Assembly: GCF_904846715.1 (NCBI RefSeq)
Contig: NZ_CAJHBU010000001.1
Span: forward strand, 186,001-250,000
Length of the DNA: 64,000 nt
Origin: Psychrobacter vallis
Lineage (GTDB): Bacteria > Pseudomonadota > Gammaproteobacteria > Pseudomonadales > Moraxellaceae
Reading direction: 5' to 3'
This document shows, piece after piece, positions 53,426 to 62,063 of the stretch (its first letter is position 1; the number at the start of each line of letters is the position of its first letter). The position numbers were made by a program, and so were the translations under genes. Under the pieces are notes generated by a model, which saw only the letters and a program-made list of their open reading frames with translations, ran no database searches and was not told where the DNA came from.

Positions 53426-54058
53426 CTACACGCTACTGGATTTTGGCAAACTGTACTTTAAGCTATTGATCACCTTGTTATTCTGTTCAGTCATCAGCTC
53501 GTAGCCTTTAATCATTCCGTCAAAAGGCAAACCACCTTCGTAACGCTGGTAATGCTCACAAATACTTTCTTTCACAATCAAATGACGCTCTGCTTCCTCT
53601 AATTCGGCAAAGTCGTCCGGCAAACGTATATAAGCCAAACGCGAGGCGCTACTACGCGCCAGCCAATTTGCACCATCAAACTCAAATGCTATTTTCGCTT
53701 GCAAGCTGTAGCTTGGTAAAGACTGAGAACCATGCGCCAAATCGTATTTGATTTTGGCAATATCTTCTGAAAATGGCGTATAAGGTATCTCAAGCACCAT
53801 AAACAATTTGGTTAAAAATTCGTCAGCCGTAAAGTGTTTGTCAATATAGCTACCATCAAGCCCAAGATGTTTGTTCGACAGCACATGTCGCAGCCGCTCA
53901 CAGGCAGGTATGGTATGTTTTAAAGGATAACCCATGGCTTTGACGATATCTTGCGAACACAGTTTCAGCGTGTCTATTTGATTGACCGCGTATTGTGCCA
54001 GAGGGTGACGGGGATGATAACGACGGGTATATTTGGATGGGTTGGCAATGTGGCTCAT
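53426..54058 (-). CDS. Hypothetical protein
   Basis: 210 residues, not recognised. The N-terminal region contains HPRHPLAQYAVNQIDTLKLC and SQDIVKAMGYPLKHTIPACERL, where the middle looks like a small helix-turn-helix fold, and LGLDGSYIDKHFTADEFLTKLF follows. The C-terminal part is acidic and charged (LPDDFAELEEAERHLI). No signal peptide or membrane segment. The long frame from the TTG at 54139 is possible, but the ATG at 54058 with AAGGTG upstream is chosen. A DNA-related role is only a guess from the helical segment. It is a lone gene between a beta-oxidation unit and an efflux gene. Confidence 0.7.
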   Translation of the reverse strand: MSHIANPSKYTRRYHPRHPLAQYAVNQIDTLKLCSQDIVKAMGYPLKHTIPACERLRHVLSNKHLGLDGSYIDKHFTADEFLTKLFMVLEIPYTPFSEDIAKIKYDLAHGSQSLPSYSLQAKIAFEFDGANWLARSSASRLAYIRLPDDFAELEEAERHLIVKESICEHYQRYEGGLPFDGMIKGYELMTEQNNKVINSLKYSLPKSSSV

Positions 54059-54469
54059 GATATTAAACACCTTATACTCCTGTAACTCCGACGAAAAAGG
54101 TTGAAATACGCCCAAATAGGCAAATAAAATCAGGCACAAATGAGGATGTCGGAGTACAGGCTCATGCGCTTTACCAGAAGTGTTTTATATCGTGCTGGAA
54201 GTTGCAAGGTTTGTACGCCATTATTTTATTGCAATAATAATTGATAATTGGCAGACAAAACTGTTAAACCCACGATAGAGCATTCAATAATGATAGCACA
54301 TCAAATGATAAGAAATAAATACTGATACAAGCGCTCGTTATCAAAAAAACCCTTTAACTGTGACCATTAGCTTGGTATCTTGCCACCCTATCCCTATATC
54401 ACCTAATATTTCGACCTCACTTTTGGCTAATTCCTTTATGGTATTGGCACCTGATTTGTATTGGATTTT
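54059..54469. other. 411-bp intergenic region between divergent genes
   Basis: AT-rich; a hairpin ATTATT...AATAAT lies near 54219-54240. A 60-codon minus-strand frame at 54341-54523 overlaps the efflux gene start and has no family resemblance, so it is not annotated. Confidence 0.45.
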
Positions 54470-55669
54470 ATGACACATAACCTTGAGACGAGCACAAGCT
54501 CGCGCCGAACTCAGTATTTTCAAGTATTTTTGATGGGCGTTAGTGCGTTCATTATGAATACCACCGAATTTGTCCCTGTTGCCTTATTAAGTGACATTGC
54601 CCAAGATTTTTCTATCACGACGGCAGAGACTGGTTGGATGTTGACGCTTTATGCGTGGATCGTCGCTGCCATGTCATTGCCACTGATGCTGCTGACCAGT
54701 CGGTTTGAGCGCAAGCGTTTGCTTTTGGCATTGTTTGCGGTATTTATCGTGAGCCATGCTCTGTCAGTATTTGCGTGGAGCTTTAACGTGTTGCTCATTA
54801 GCCGCGTTGGGATTGCCTTGTCTCATGCGATATTTTGGTCAATCACAGCGGCGATAGCCATACGTGTGGCGCCTGAAGGCAAAAAAGCACTGGCACTTAG
54901 TGTGCTGGCAACGGGTACGTCATTGGCGATGGTACTGGGCGTGCCACTAGGACGACTGGTGGGACAATGGTTTGGCTGGCGCGCAACATTTGGCGGCATT
55001 GGCGTGATTGCTTTGGTTGTCTTTGTGCTGCAAGCGAGGCTCTTGCCCACCCTGCCCAGCATGTTTGAAGGATCTTTTAGAAAAATCCCAGAGTTGCTCA
55101 AAAACCCTATGCTGGTCTGTCTATACTTGCTTATTTTGCTCGTCTTTACAGCACACTATACCGCTTACTCTTATATCGAGCCGTTCATGCGTCAAGTTGG
55201 CTCAATCAGTGAAAACTCAGCCACTTTTATCCTGTTATTATTCGGTGTGGCAGGCATTGCGGGCAGTGTGATATTTAGTCGCTGGGGTGACAGATTCAAT
55301 ACTAGGTTGATGCTGATATCGACGATACTGATGCTGGCGTCCATGCTCGTGTTGTTGTTTGCCGTGACGTCTGTATGGGCGCTCAGTGTGATTGCGCTGC
55401 TTTGGGGTGCGGCACTGATGTTGCTGATTATCTCCATGCAAGCCAAGGTGCTCATGGTAGATGTCAGCGCCCAAGACATGCTGATGTCGATGTTCTCAGG
55501 CATTATTAATTTAGGAATTGGGGCTGGTGCTTTGTTCGGCGGTTATGCGGTGACGCACATTTCTCTGTCGAGCGTGGGGTATGTTGGGGCAGCTATTGCT
55601 GCTGTGGCTTTGCTACTAATGCTATTTATGATAAGGCACTTTCCTGAGTTAAGTAGAAGGCTTGGCTAA
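54470..55669 (+). CDS. MFS sugar efflux transporter (SotB/YdeA-like)
   Basis: About 400 residues, twelve membrane helices of the DHA1 drug/sugar efflux family. The N-terminus FLMGVSAFIMNTTEFVPVAL and TAETGWMLTLYAWIVAAMSLP are highly typical of SotB, and RKRLLLALFAVFIVSH carries the loop 2-3 region. The C-terminal half ends in RHFPELSRRL. It exports sugars such as arabinose or lactose, or toxic analogues, against the proton gradient. The TTG at 54461 is also in frame; ATG at 54470 is chosen. No sugar operon is adjacent. Confidence 0.88.
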   Translation: MTHNLETSTSSRRTQYFQVFLMGVSAFIMNTTEFVPVALLSDIAQDFSITTAETGWMLTLYAWIVAAMSLPLMLLTSRFERKRLLLALFAVFIVSHALSVFAWSFNVLLISRVGIALSHAIFWSITAAIAIRVAPEGKKALALSVLATGTSLAMVLGVPLGRLVGQWFGWRATFGGIGVIALVVFVLQARLLPTLPSMFEGSFRKIPELLKNPMLVCLYLLILLVFTAHYTAYSYIEPFMRQVGSISENSATFILLLFGVAGIAGSVIFSRWGDRFNTRLMLISTILMLASMLVLLFAVTSVWALSVIALLWGAALMLLIISMQAKVLMVDVSAQDMLMSMFSGIINLGIGAGALFGGYAVTHISLSSVGYVGAAIAAVALLLMLFMIRHFPELSRRLG

Positions 55670-55775
55670 TTGAACGCCATACATTTAGAAAACTATAATC
55701 AAAATGATTGCTAGCCTTCTAAAAAGTAGTTACACTCGATTGACAAACTATTACATTCACGACAAGGAAGTCGCT

Positions 55776-57650
55776 ATGCCTCGTAATACCGCTCGCTGCA
55801 TGGTCAGCCATACTACTCTCAAAACCTTTACCAAAAGCATGCTTGCTATTAGCCTATCTATTGCCGGTATTGCTCAAGCAAACGCTTATAGTAGTGTCAC
55901 CTTTTTTGGCGACAGTTTAACAGATGGTGGATATTTTAGCCCACTCACTCAAGGTACGTTTGGACTTGAAGAGTCAGGTCAGTTTACTACCAATCCTGAC
56001 AATACATGGGCGACGTCGTTCGCTGAACAGCTTGGCACTACTGCTGTCGCCAATACCTATGACGGTAGCCAAACGGGTAATAACTACGCTATCGGCGGTG
56101 CAAGAGCAGGCGTAGACGTCACGGCGTTTAATCTTCCAGTTGCTTCTGCCAATAGCCAAGTTAATAGTTATATCGCTAATAATCGAGTAGACCCTAATGG
56201 ACTGTATGTGGTATGGGCAGGCGCAAATGATTTGCTTACGGCTTCTGCAGATCCTGCTAATGCTCAAACCACTATACTGTCCGCCGTCGCTAGCCAAACC
56301 GAAACGATTAATACTCTAAAAAATAATGGTGCAAACTATATTTTAGTGCCTAACATTCCTGATGTCGGTCTAACACCTAGGGCAATTGAACAAGGGCCTG
56401 TAGCACAAGCGCAAAGCACTTATATCACTAATTTATATAATCAATTTATGTATAATGGTGCCACTTCTACGGGCGCTAATATTATACCGTTAGATACTTT
56501 TGATTTATTACAACAAATCGCTGACAACCCTGCTGCTTATGGCTTTACTAATGTCACTACACCCGCTTGTAACACGAACAATTCACTATTATGTGGATCA
56601 AACGACTTACAAACGCCCAACGCTAACGAAACTTACTTTTTCGCGGATGGTATACACCCAACCGGTAGTGCACATCAAATGATTGCCGACTATGCAAATG
56701 CTGTCGTCACCGCCCCTAGCCTAATAGGAGTCTTACCACATATTGCCACGACAGCCGGACTGGCAACCAATGAGCGCTTACAGTCGCACATCAATCAAAT
56801 CCAAAGCAGCGAGCAAAAACCTGCCCGTACACTATGGGCAATAGGCGAAGTTGAGAATCAAGACATTGCAGGATTTGAAGATGACGGTAATACACAAGTA
56901 CTACTGGGCGTAGACTTTGCTCATCCTAACTCAGCAAACGCGGTAACAGGCTTATATGGCAATATCACCCAAAAAGATTTTAAAAACTCAGGCGTCGATA
57001 CTGGTTTGGATAATATTGAGCTAGAAGAGGTTGGTTTCGGCGTCTATCATAGTAATACGTTAGACAATCTTGGCGGTGTACAACTCAATGGGGCAGTTGG
57101 TTTTGGTAACATGGAAGTTGATGTTACACGCGCGGTCACACTTGGCAGCAACAGACAACAATTTAAATCAAATGCTGATGGTAAGCGTTACTATGCCAAT
57201 GTGCAGGCAGGATATCCAATGCAAGTAAGCAATATTGCTATCACGCCTTATATTGGTGCAACAGCTAGCCGCGTAAAAATAGATGAACTTAAAGAACAAG
57301 AAATGTCCGGCATCGCCATGCAATTCGATGAGCAAAAATATACGACGACTTATGGCAAGCTTGGGGTCAAAGCCAATCGCAACCTGATTGAAAACCTTAA
57401 TTTATTTGGTGATATTCATTACCAAAAACAGCTAAGTGATAATCGCGAAGCAGCAACAGCACGCTTAAATACGTTGTCTGATATTAGCTTTAGCACGCCC
57501 ATGATCGAAACTGATGATGATAATTTTGGGATGACGCTTGGCCTATCCAGAAACTTTGGCCTATTGAATGCTAATGCTGGCGTTACACACTCACAAGGCG
57601 ATGATGACAAAACAACTAGCGTATTCGTTGGGCTGAGCGGCGCATTCTAA
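55776..57650 (+). CDS. GDSL esterase autotransporter (EstA/ApeE-like)
   Basis: 624 residues: a signal peptide ending near IAQANA, a GDSL esterase passenger (about residues 28-330) and a C-terminal autotransporter beta-barrel (about 360-624). Block I is FFGDSLTDGG with the Ser near residue 47, block III VWAGANDLL, and block V FADGIHPTGSAH with the Asp and His. The barrel ends VFVGLSGAF with terminal Phe. Such enzymes are held on the cell surface and hydrolyse esters and lipids. The ATG at 55776 with AAGGAAG upstream is chosen over the ATG at 55704. A hairpin follows the stop. Confidence 0.92.
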   Translation: MPRNTARCMVSHTTLKTFTKSMLAISLSIAGIAQANAYSSVTFFGDSLTDGGYFSPLTQGTFGLEESGQFTTNPDNTWATSFAEQLGTTAVANTYDGSQTGNNYAIGGARAGVDVTAFNLPVASANSQVNSYIANNRVDPNGLYVVWAGANDLLTASADPANAQTTILSAVASQTETINTLKNNGANYILVPNIPDVGLTPRAIEQGPVAQAQSTYITNLYNQFMYNGATSTGANIIPLDTFDLLQQIADNPAAYGFTNVTTPACNTNNSLLCGSNDLQTPNANETYFFADGIHPTGSAHQMIADYANAVVTAPSLIGVLPHIATTAGLATNERLQSHINQIQSSEQKPARTLWAIGEVENQDIAGFEDDGNTQVLLGVDFAHPNSANAVTGLYGNITQKDFKNSGVDTGLDNIELEEVGFGVYHSNTLDNLGGVQLNGAVGFGNMEVDVTRAVTLGSNRQQFKSNADGKRYYANVQAGYPMQVSNIAITPYIGATASRVKIDELKEQEMSGIAMQFDEQKYTTTYGKLGVKANRNLIENLNLFGDIHYQKQLSDNREAATARLNTLSDISFSTPMIETDDDNFGMTLGLSRNFGLLNANAGVTHSQGDDDKTTSVFVGLSGAF

Positions 57651-57674
57651 GCAAGTCTTTAATTCTAACATCAC

Positions 57675-57703
57675 GGTATAGGCGATGATTTATCGTCTAT
57701 ACC
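57675..57703 (+). terminator. Hairpin after the autotransporter gene
   Basis: GGTATAGGCGAT (57675-57686) pairs with ATCGTCTATACC (57692-57703). No T-run follows, so it may be a weak terminator or mRNA-end stabiliser. Confidence 0.4.
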
Positions 57704-57776
57704 TATCTAAACCTAAAAAACCGCGACACATTATCAGACTTTTTAATCTTCAATATTTTCTACTGCAAAAACTTCT

Positions 57777-58190
57777 TTAATAATCCACTTTACCGCGTAA
57801 GACTTTGGTTTTGCCGCGCTGGGTCTTTTGATCCACCCGTTTGCGTTTGGCATTTCTGCTCGGTTTGGTTGGCTTGCGGGTTTTATTGACGTGAGTGGCT
57901 TTTGTTATAAAGCTTTGCAGACGCTCAAATGCATCAATTTTATTACGTTCTTGCGTGCGAAATTGCTGCGCTTTAATGATGAGCACGCCTTCTTTGGTGA
58001 TTCGGCTGTCTTTACTGTCTAGCAAACGCTGCTTGGTCGCATCGCTCAAACTAGAGGCCGTGATATCAAAGCGCAGATGAATGGCAGAGGAGACTTTATT
58101 GACGTTTTGTCCACCTGCCCCTTGTGCGCGTATAGCGCTGATATCGACTTCACTTTCATTGAGGCTAATATTGTTACTGATAAAAATCAT
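57777..58190 (-). CDS. arfB: Ribosome rescue hydrolase ArfB
   Basis: 137-residue peptidyl-tRNA hydrolase that rescues stalled ribosomes. The catalytic GGQ is at residues 26-28 in IRAQGAGGQNVNKVSSAIHL. The C-terminal tail is rich in Lys/Arg (about 105-137: NAKRKRVDQKTQRGKTK), as needed for binding the empty mRNA channel. ArfB works without mRNA and backs up tmRNA. The ATG at 58190 is the first in frame; no other gene is in the unit, which runs convergent to the autotransporter gene. Confidence 0.93.
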   Translation of the reverse strand: MIFISNNISLNESEVDISAIRAQGAGGQNVNKVSSAIHLRFDITASSLSDATKQRLLDSKDSRITKEGVLIIKAQQFRTQERNKIDAFERLQSFITKATHVNKTRKPTKPSRNAKRKRVDQKTQRGKTKVLRGKVDY

Positions 58191-58251
58191 AATGTGCTTT
58201 GATAGATTATTGGTAGATGTGACTTATGATAAAGCATTATCTACTCGTCTG

Positions 58252-59118
58252 CTACTGAGTCAATAACTGCTTCAATAATTGTCGAGCGCGGGCAATCACA
58301 GGCGCATCGACCATCTCGCCCTCTATTTTAAACACCGCCCGCCCGCTCCGCTCATACTCCTCGATCACACGCTGCGCAAACGAAAGCTCCTGATCTGTTG
58401 GTTGTAAGGATTGTTGTACGGTAGCGACTTGCTTTGGATGAATACATAGCATTCCTGACATACCCATTTGTGACCATAGCTGGACGCGGGCGCGCAACCC
58501 TGTTTCATCATTGAAATCAGGATAAACGGTATCAATGGGCGCTGATAGCTGGTGTACTTTTGAAGTCAGAATCAATTGATAGCGAATTTGATTGGCAATG
58601 ATGTCTGCGGCAGGCGTGCCTACTTGTACGTGTATATCATTGCATAGGTCTAAGAAGCCATAACTGAATGCGACCAGACCAGTGGCTTTTGCCATGTTAT
58701 CGATTTGATATAAACCAATAGCGTTTTCTACTAGTGCAATAACTGGCAGACCTGTACGCTGATGCACAAACTCAATATCTGCTGCTTGCTCGGCTTTGGC
58801 CAGTAGCACACCAGCCAGCTTCGGCATCTGCTGACATAATGCCAAGTCTTTGTGAAACGCATCACTACCTGCTTTATTTATACGTAGCCAAATTGGTTGA
58901 TACGTTTGCTTTTGATTTTGATCGTCATAGTGGTTTTTTAACGCCTCTCGAGCTTGCGCTTTGTCTGCTTGGGCAACGGCATCTTCTAAATCCACAATCA
59001 CCGCATCTGCGCCACTGGCAAAAGCTTTGGTTACTCTATCGATTCGAGTCGCTGGTACAAATAACCACGTTTTTTTCTGAGAAATAGCGCCCATTGTACT
59101 GCTTTTCACTGAACCCAT
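58252..59118 (-). CDS. HpcH/HpaI-type CoA-ester lyase (citrate lyase beta-like)
   Basis: 288-residue TIM-barrel enzyme. SQKKTWLFVPATRIDRVTKA at the start and GADAVIVDLEDAVAQADKA (with metal ligands further on) are typical of the CitE-like family, with FSYGFLDLCNDIHVQVGTP in the middle and CIHPKQVATVQQSLQPTD near the end. Members cleave or form malyl-CoA, citramalyl-CoA or similar esters. It lies downstream of nothing in its unit and 228 bp upstream of an SDR gene terminator. TTG at 59142 is in frame; ATG at 59118 with GGAG upstream is chosen. Cytoplasmic; substrate unknown. Confidence 0.87.
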   Translation of the reverse strand: MGSVKSSTMGAISQKKTWLFVPATRIDRVTKAFASGADAVIVDLEDAVAQADKAQAREALKNHYDDQNQKQTYQPIWLRINKAGSDAFHKDLALCQQMPKLAGVLLAKAEQAADIEFVHQRTGLPVIALVENAIGLYQIDNMAKATGLVAFSYGFLDLCNDIHVQVGTPAADIIANQIRYQLILTSKVHQLSAPIDTVYPDFNDETGLRARVQLWSQMGMSGMLCIHPKQVATVQQSLQPTDQELSFAQRVIEEYERSGRAVFKIEGEMVDAPVIARARQLLKQLLTQ

Positions 59119-59270
59119 GCTTGACTCCGTTTTATTACTCAATTACCTATCAGTTTGGTTATCTAAATTTATGCTACCACTATCATAGTCGATTTTTATA
59201 CGGACTCAGTTGTTAATCCGCTGCCATATATCTTACGAAATTTCTCTACTTACTCAAAAAATTAAATTAG

Positions 59271-59305
59271 AAAAACCGCATAAAGATTGATCTTATGCGG
59301 TTTTT
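59271..59305. terminator. Rho-independent terminator after the SDR operon
   Basis: AAAAACCGCATAA (59271-59283) pairs with TTATGCGGTTTTT (59293-59305). It ends the minus-strand run of SDR/MDR/ACAD genes and may also limit the lyase gene on its left. Confidence 0.88.
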
Positions 59306-59345
59306 GGTAGTAAATGCAGCTTGTACTCTATCGCTGATTGCTTGA

Positions 59346-60107
59346 TTAAGCCAACATGCCACCATCGACAACAATAGTAGCCCCTGTGGTATAGCTTGAA
59401 GCGTCCGACACCAGATACAATACAGTGCCAGCCATTTCATCTGGATCAGCGACACGGCCTAATGGAATTGAATGCAATGCCATCTTTAAGACTTTGTCAT
59501 TGGTCGTGAGGGCAGAAGCAAACTTGGTATCGGTTAAGCCCGGCAATAACGCATTGACGCGGATATTTAATGGGCCACACTCTTTGGCAAAGGCTTTGGT
59601 CATACTAATGACCGCGGCCTTGGTGATTGAGTAAATGCCTTGCTTGTCACCCGCAACCAAACCGTTAACAGATGCTGTATTCAAAATCACCCCGCCGCCC
59701 TGCTCGCGCATCATCTTGCCAGCGGCAGTAGACATAAAGAAATAACCGCGAATATTGACTTCTACTGTCTTGTCAAAAGCAGCCAAATCCGTGTCTAAGA
59801 TATGCCCATAATAAGGGTTTGCCGCTGCATTATTGACCAAAATATCGATTTGACCAAACTCACTTTTGATGTGCTCAAAGACTGCCTCAATCTGATCCAT
59901 GTCTCCTACATGACAAGCAAAAGCACTGGCTTTATGACCGTCAGCGATAATGCTATCGGCAACCGCTTGGCAGGCATCAATTTTGCGACTAGAAACGATC
60001 ACGTGCGCGCCTCTTGACGCCAGCAAACGAGCGATAGACTCACCAATACCGCGACTGGCACCTGTCACCAACGCAATCTTGCCCGTTAAATCAAATAAAT
60101 CTTTCAT
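59346..60107 (-). CDS. Short-chain dehydrogenase/reductase
   Basis: 253-residue NAD(P)-dependent oxidoreductase. The cofactor motif is VTGASRGIGESIARLL (about 14-30), then LVNNAAANPYYGHIL, the catalytic Ser in LNTASVNGL and Tyr-Lys in IYSITKAAV (YxxxK). The end VVDGGMLA is typical of SDRs. It probably reduces a 3-oxo acyl intermediate in the beta-oxidation-like cluster. The ATG at 60107 has AAGGAGTT upstream. A dispersed repeat separates it from the other SDR gene upstream. Confidence 0.9.
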   Translation of the reverse strand: MKDLFDLTGKIALVTGASRGIGESIARLLASRGAHVIVSSRKIDACQAVADSIIADGHKASAFACHVGDMDQIEAVFEHIKSEFGQIDILVNNAAANPYYGHILDTDLAAFDKTVEVNIRGYFFMSTAAGKMMREQGGGVILNTASVNGLVAGDKQGIYSITKAAVISMTKAFAKECGPLNIRVNALLPGLTDTKFASALTTNDKVLKMALHSIPLGRVADPDEMAGTVLYLVSDASSYTTGATIVVDGGMLA

Positions 60108-60134
60108 GATAACTCCTTATACTTTTTTAAATTA

Positions 60135-60205
60135 GCGGTGCTGGAAAAAATTTCGCAGCCTCTGGAGTGCAAAGCACACAGCAAGGAAATTTTTCCCAGC
60201 ACCGC
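60135..60205. repeat. Dispersed imperfect-palindrome repeat, copy 4
   Basis: The cleanest copy: left arm GCGGTGCTGGAAAAAATTTC and right arm GAAATTTTTCCCAGCACCGC are almost perfect complements, with centre GCCTCTGGAGTGCAAAGC shared with copy 2. Lies between two SDR genes of one transcription unit. Confidence 0.75.
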
Positions 60206-60247
60206 CAAACTTAATATCAATTGTTTTAATAAAATATATTAAGCCAG

Positions 60248-61030
60248 CTAAGCCAACATGCCACCGTCCAAAGTAAAGGCATGACCATTCATAAAGCTGC
60301 TCTCGTCGCTGGCCAGCCATGCAATCGCGCCAGACACTTCATCGACTTCTCCTAATCGGCGCAATGGACTGGCTTTGATGGTGGCTTGCTGCGCGCGCTC
60401 GTTCATATTTGCCATGGTATTGCGTACCATTGGCGTATCGATAAAGCTTGGACATACGGCATTAAAGCGAATGTTTACGCGAGCGTATTCATGGGCAGCA
60501 GACTTAGTAAGACCCATCACCCCATGCTTAGCCGCACTATAAGCTGATAATAAAGGCGCTGAACGCAGACCTGCGATAGAAGCCACATTAATCACATGAC
60601 CACCGCCATTGGTAGCCATACAAGTAACGGCAGCGCGCATACAGTGCCAGACACCTTTTAAATTGACAGCGATATTACGATCAAAGTCATCGTCACTCAG
60701 CTCATGCATAGGCGCAGGCTGATGGTCGACACCTGCATTGTTTATCACCACATCGAGACCACCCAGTGTCTCCATCGCAAAAGCAAACAACGCGCGCACT
60801 TCATCGCCACTAGTGACATCTACTTTTTTAAAGGTAATACTGTTGCCAGCATCTTGCCCTTGCTTGGCAACAGCGGCACCCATCTCTTCTGCCAAATCGC
60901 CAATTACAACCTTTGCGCCACGACTGGCCAGCAGTAGCGCACTGGCGGCACCAATGCCCGAAGCACCGCCAGTGATTAAAATACGCTTGCCTGTTACATT
61001 TGATGCAATTCCGTTTGTATTCAGTGTCAT
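60248..61030 (-). CDS. Short-chain dehydrogenase/reductase (3-hydroxyacyl-type)
   Basis: 260-residue SDR. Cofactor motif ITGGASGIGAASALLLASRG (about 19-38) followed by DLAEEMGAAVAKQ, active-site Ser in INVASIAGL, Tyr-Lys in AYSAAKHGVMGL, and C-terminal LDGGMLA. The start has a GAGGGATAGAAT site. It starts 3 bp after the MDR stop on the same strand, so it is translationally coupled to it. The pattern fits a dehydrogenase of hydroxyacyl-CoA or a hydroxy-steroid/lipid intermediate; substrate unknown. Confidence 0.9.
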   Translation of the reverse strand: MTLNTNGIASNVTGKRILITGGASGIGAASALLLASRGAKVVIGDLAEEMGAAVAKQGQDAGNSITFKKVDVTSGDEVRALFAFAMETLGGLDVVINNAGVDHQPAPMHELSDDDFDRNIAVNLKGVWHCMRAAVTCMATNGGGHVINVASIAGLRSAPLLSAYSAAKHGVMGLTKSAAHEYARVNIRFNAVCPSFIDTPMVRNTMANMNERAQQATIKASPLRRLGEVDEVSGAIAWLASDESSFMNGHAFTLDGGMLA

Positions 61031-61033
61031 ATT

Positions 61034-62041
61034 CTATCCCTCTACCTTAAGTACCAGTTTGCCGAAATTTTCACCTTTAAAAAGCATCATCAAGGTATCA
61101 GGGAAGGTCTCAATACCCTCAACAATGTGATCTTTGACTTTAATATCGCCTGACTCAATCCATTCTGCAATCTCTTTCATTGCGATTGGGTACTCTTTGA
61201 TGTTATCAAACACTACGATGCCTTCCATACGCGCACGATTGACCAAGAGCGACAGATAGTTCGATGGGCCTTTTACTGCTGTGGTGTTGTTATATTGACT
61301 AATCGCACCGCAAATGACGATACGCGCGCGCAGATTAATCTGGGTAAGTACGTCATTTAAGATATCGCCGCCCACGTTGTCAAAATAGACATCGACGCCA
61401 TCTGGACAGGTTTTCTTTAGAGCTTTTTTTACATCTTCATTTTTATAATCGATGGTCGCATCAAAACCAAGTTCATCGATTAAGAATTTGCATTTCTCAG
61501 CACCGCCAGCAATACCGACAACGCGGCAGCCTTTGATTTTGGCGATTTGACCGACCAAACCACCAACGGCACCCGCCGCGCCAGACACGACAACAGTCTC
61601 GCCCGCTTTTGGCTCACCGGTTTTTAGTAAGCCAAAATACCCTGTCATGCCCGGCATACCCAAGACGCCCAAGTAATAAGACAGCGGTGCTAAGTTTGGA
61701 TCGACTTTATGCAGACCTGTACCATCACTAACGGCATATGACTGTACGCCATTGTGACCCGCCACATAGTCACCGACGGCAAATTTTTCATGCTTACTTT
61801 CAATCACCTCGCCCACCGTACCGGCACGCATGACATCGCCAATCTGTACAGGTTCGATGTAGGATTTAGCATCATTCAACCAACCACGCATCGCTGGATC
61901 GATAGAGATATAATCAATTCTAATCAACAACTGACCGTCGGTTATTGTCGGTAGTTCTGTCTCGGTATAATCCCAAGTATCAGCACTTGGTTCGCCAACA
62001 GGTCTTGCTTTAAGTCGCCATTGCTTATTCATCGTTGTCAT
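61034..62041 (-). CDS. Zinc-independent medium-chain reductase (CurA/LTB4-dehydrogenase-like)
   Basis: 335-residue NADPH-dependent MDR protein. The N-terminal MTTMNKQWRLKARPVG and RIDYISIDPAMRGWLNDAKSY are those of the curcumin/leukotriene B4 reductase family, and AGETVVVSGAAGAVGGLVGQ is the NADPH motif. Late YFDNVGGDILNDVLTQI supports family identity. It reduces alpha,beta-unsaturated ketones or similar. The longer frame from 62122 runs inside the upstream acyl-CoA dehydrogenase gene and has no RBS; ATG at 62041 with AAGGAAAG is chosen. Confidence 0.88.
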   Translation of the reverse strand: MTTMNKQWRLKARPVGEPSADTWDYTETELPTITDGQLLIRIDYISIDPAMRGWLNDAKSYIEPVQIGDVMRAGTVGEVIESKHEKFAVGDYVAGHNGVQSYAVSDGTGLHKVDPNLAPLSYYLGVLGMPGMTGYFGLLKTGEPKAGETVVVSGAAGAVGGLVGQIAKIKGCRVVGIAGGAEKCKFLIDELGFDATIDYKNEDVKKALKKTCPDGVDVYFDNVGGDILNDVLTQINLRARIVICGAISQYNNTTAVKGPSNYLSLLVNRARMEGIVVFDNIKEYPIAMKEIAEWIESGDIKVKDHIVEGIETFPDTLMMLFKGENFGKLVLKVEG

Positions 62042-62063
62042 TTTTCTTTCCTTAGAGTTGTCA

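Noticed and set aside
54341..54523. 60-codon minus-strand ORF before the MFS gene
   Set aside because: It overlaps the MFS start, has no visible ribosome site or family resemblance and probably is not a gene.
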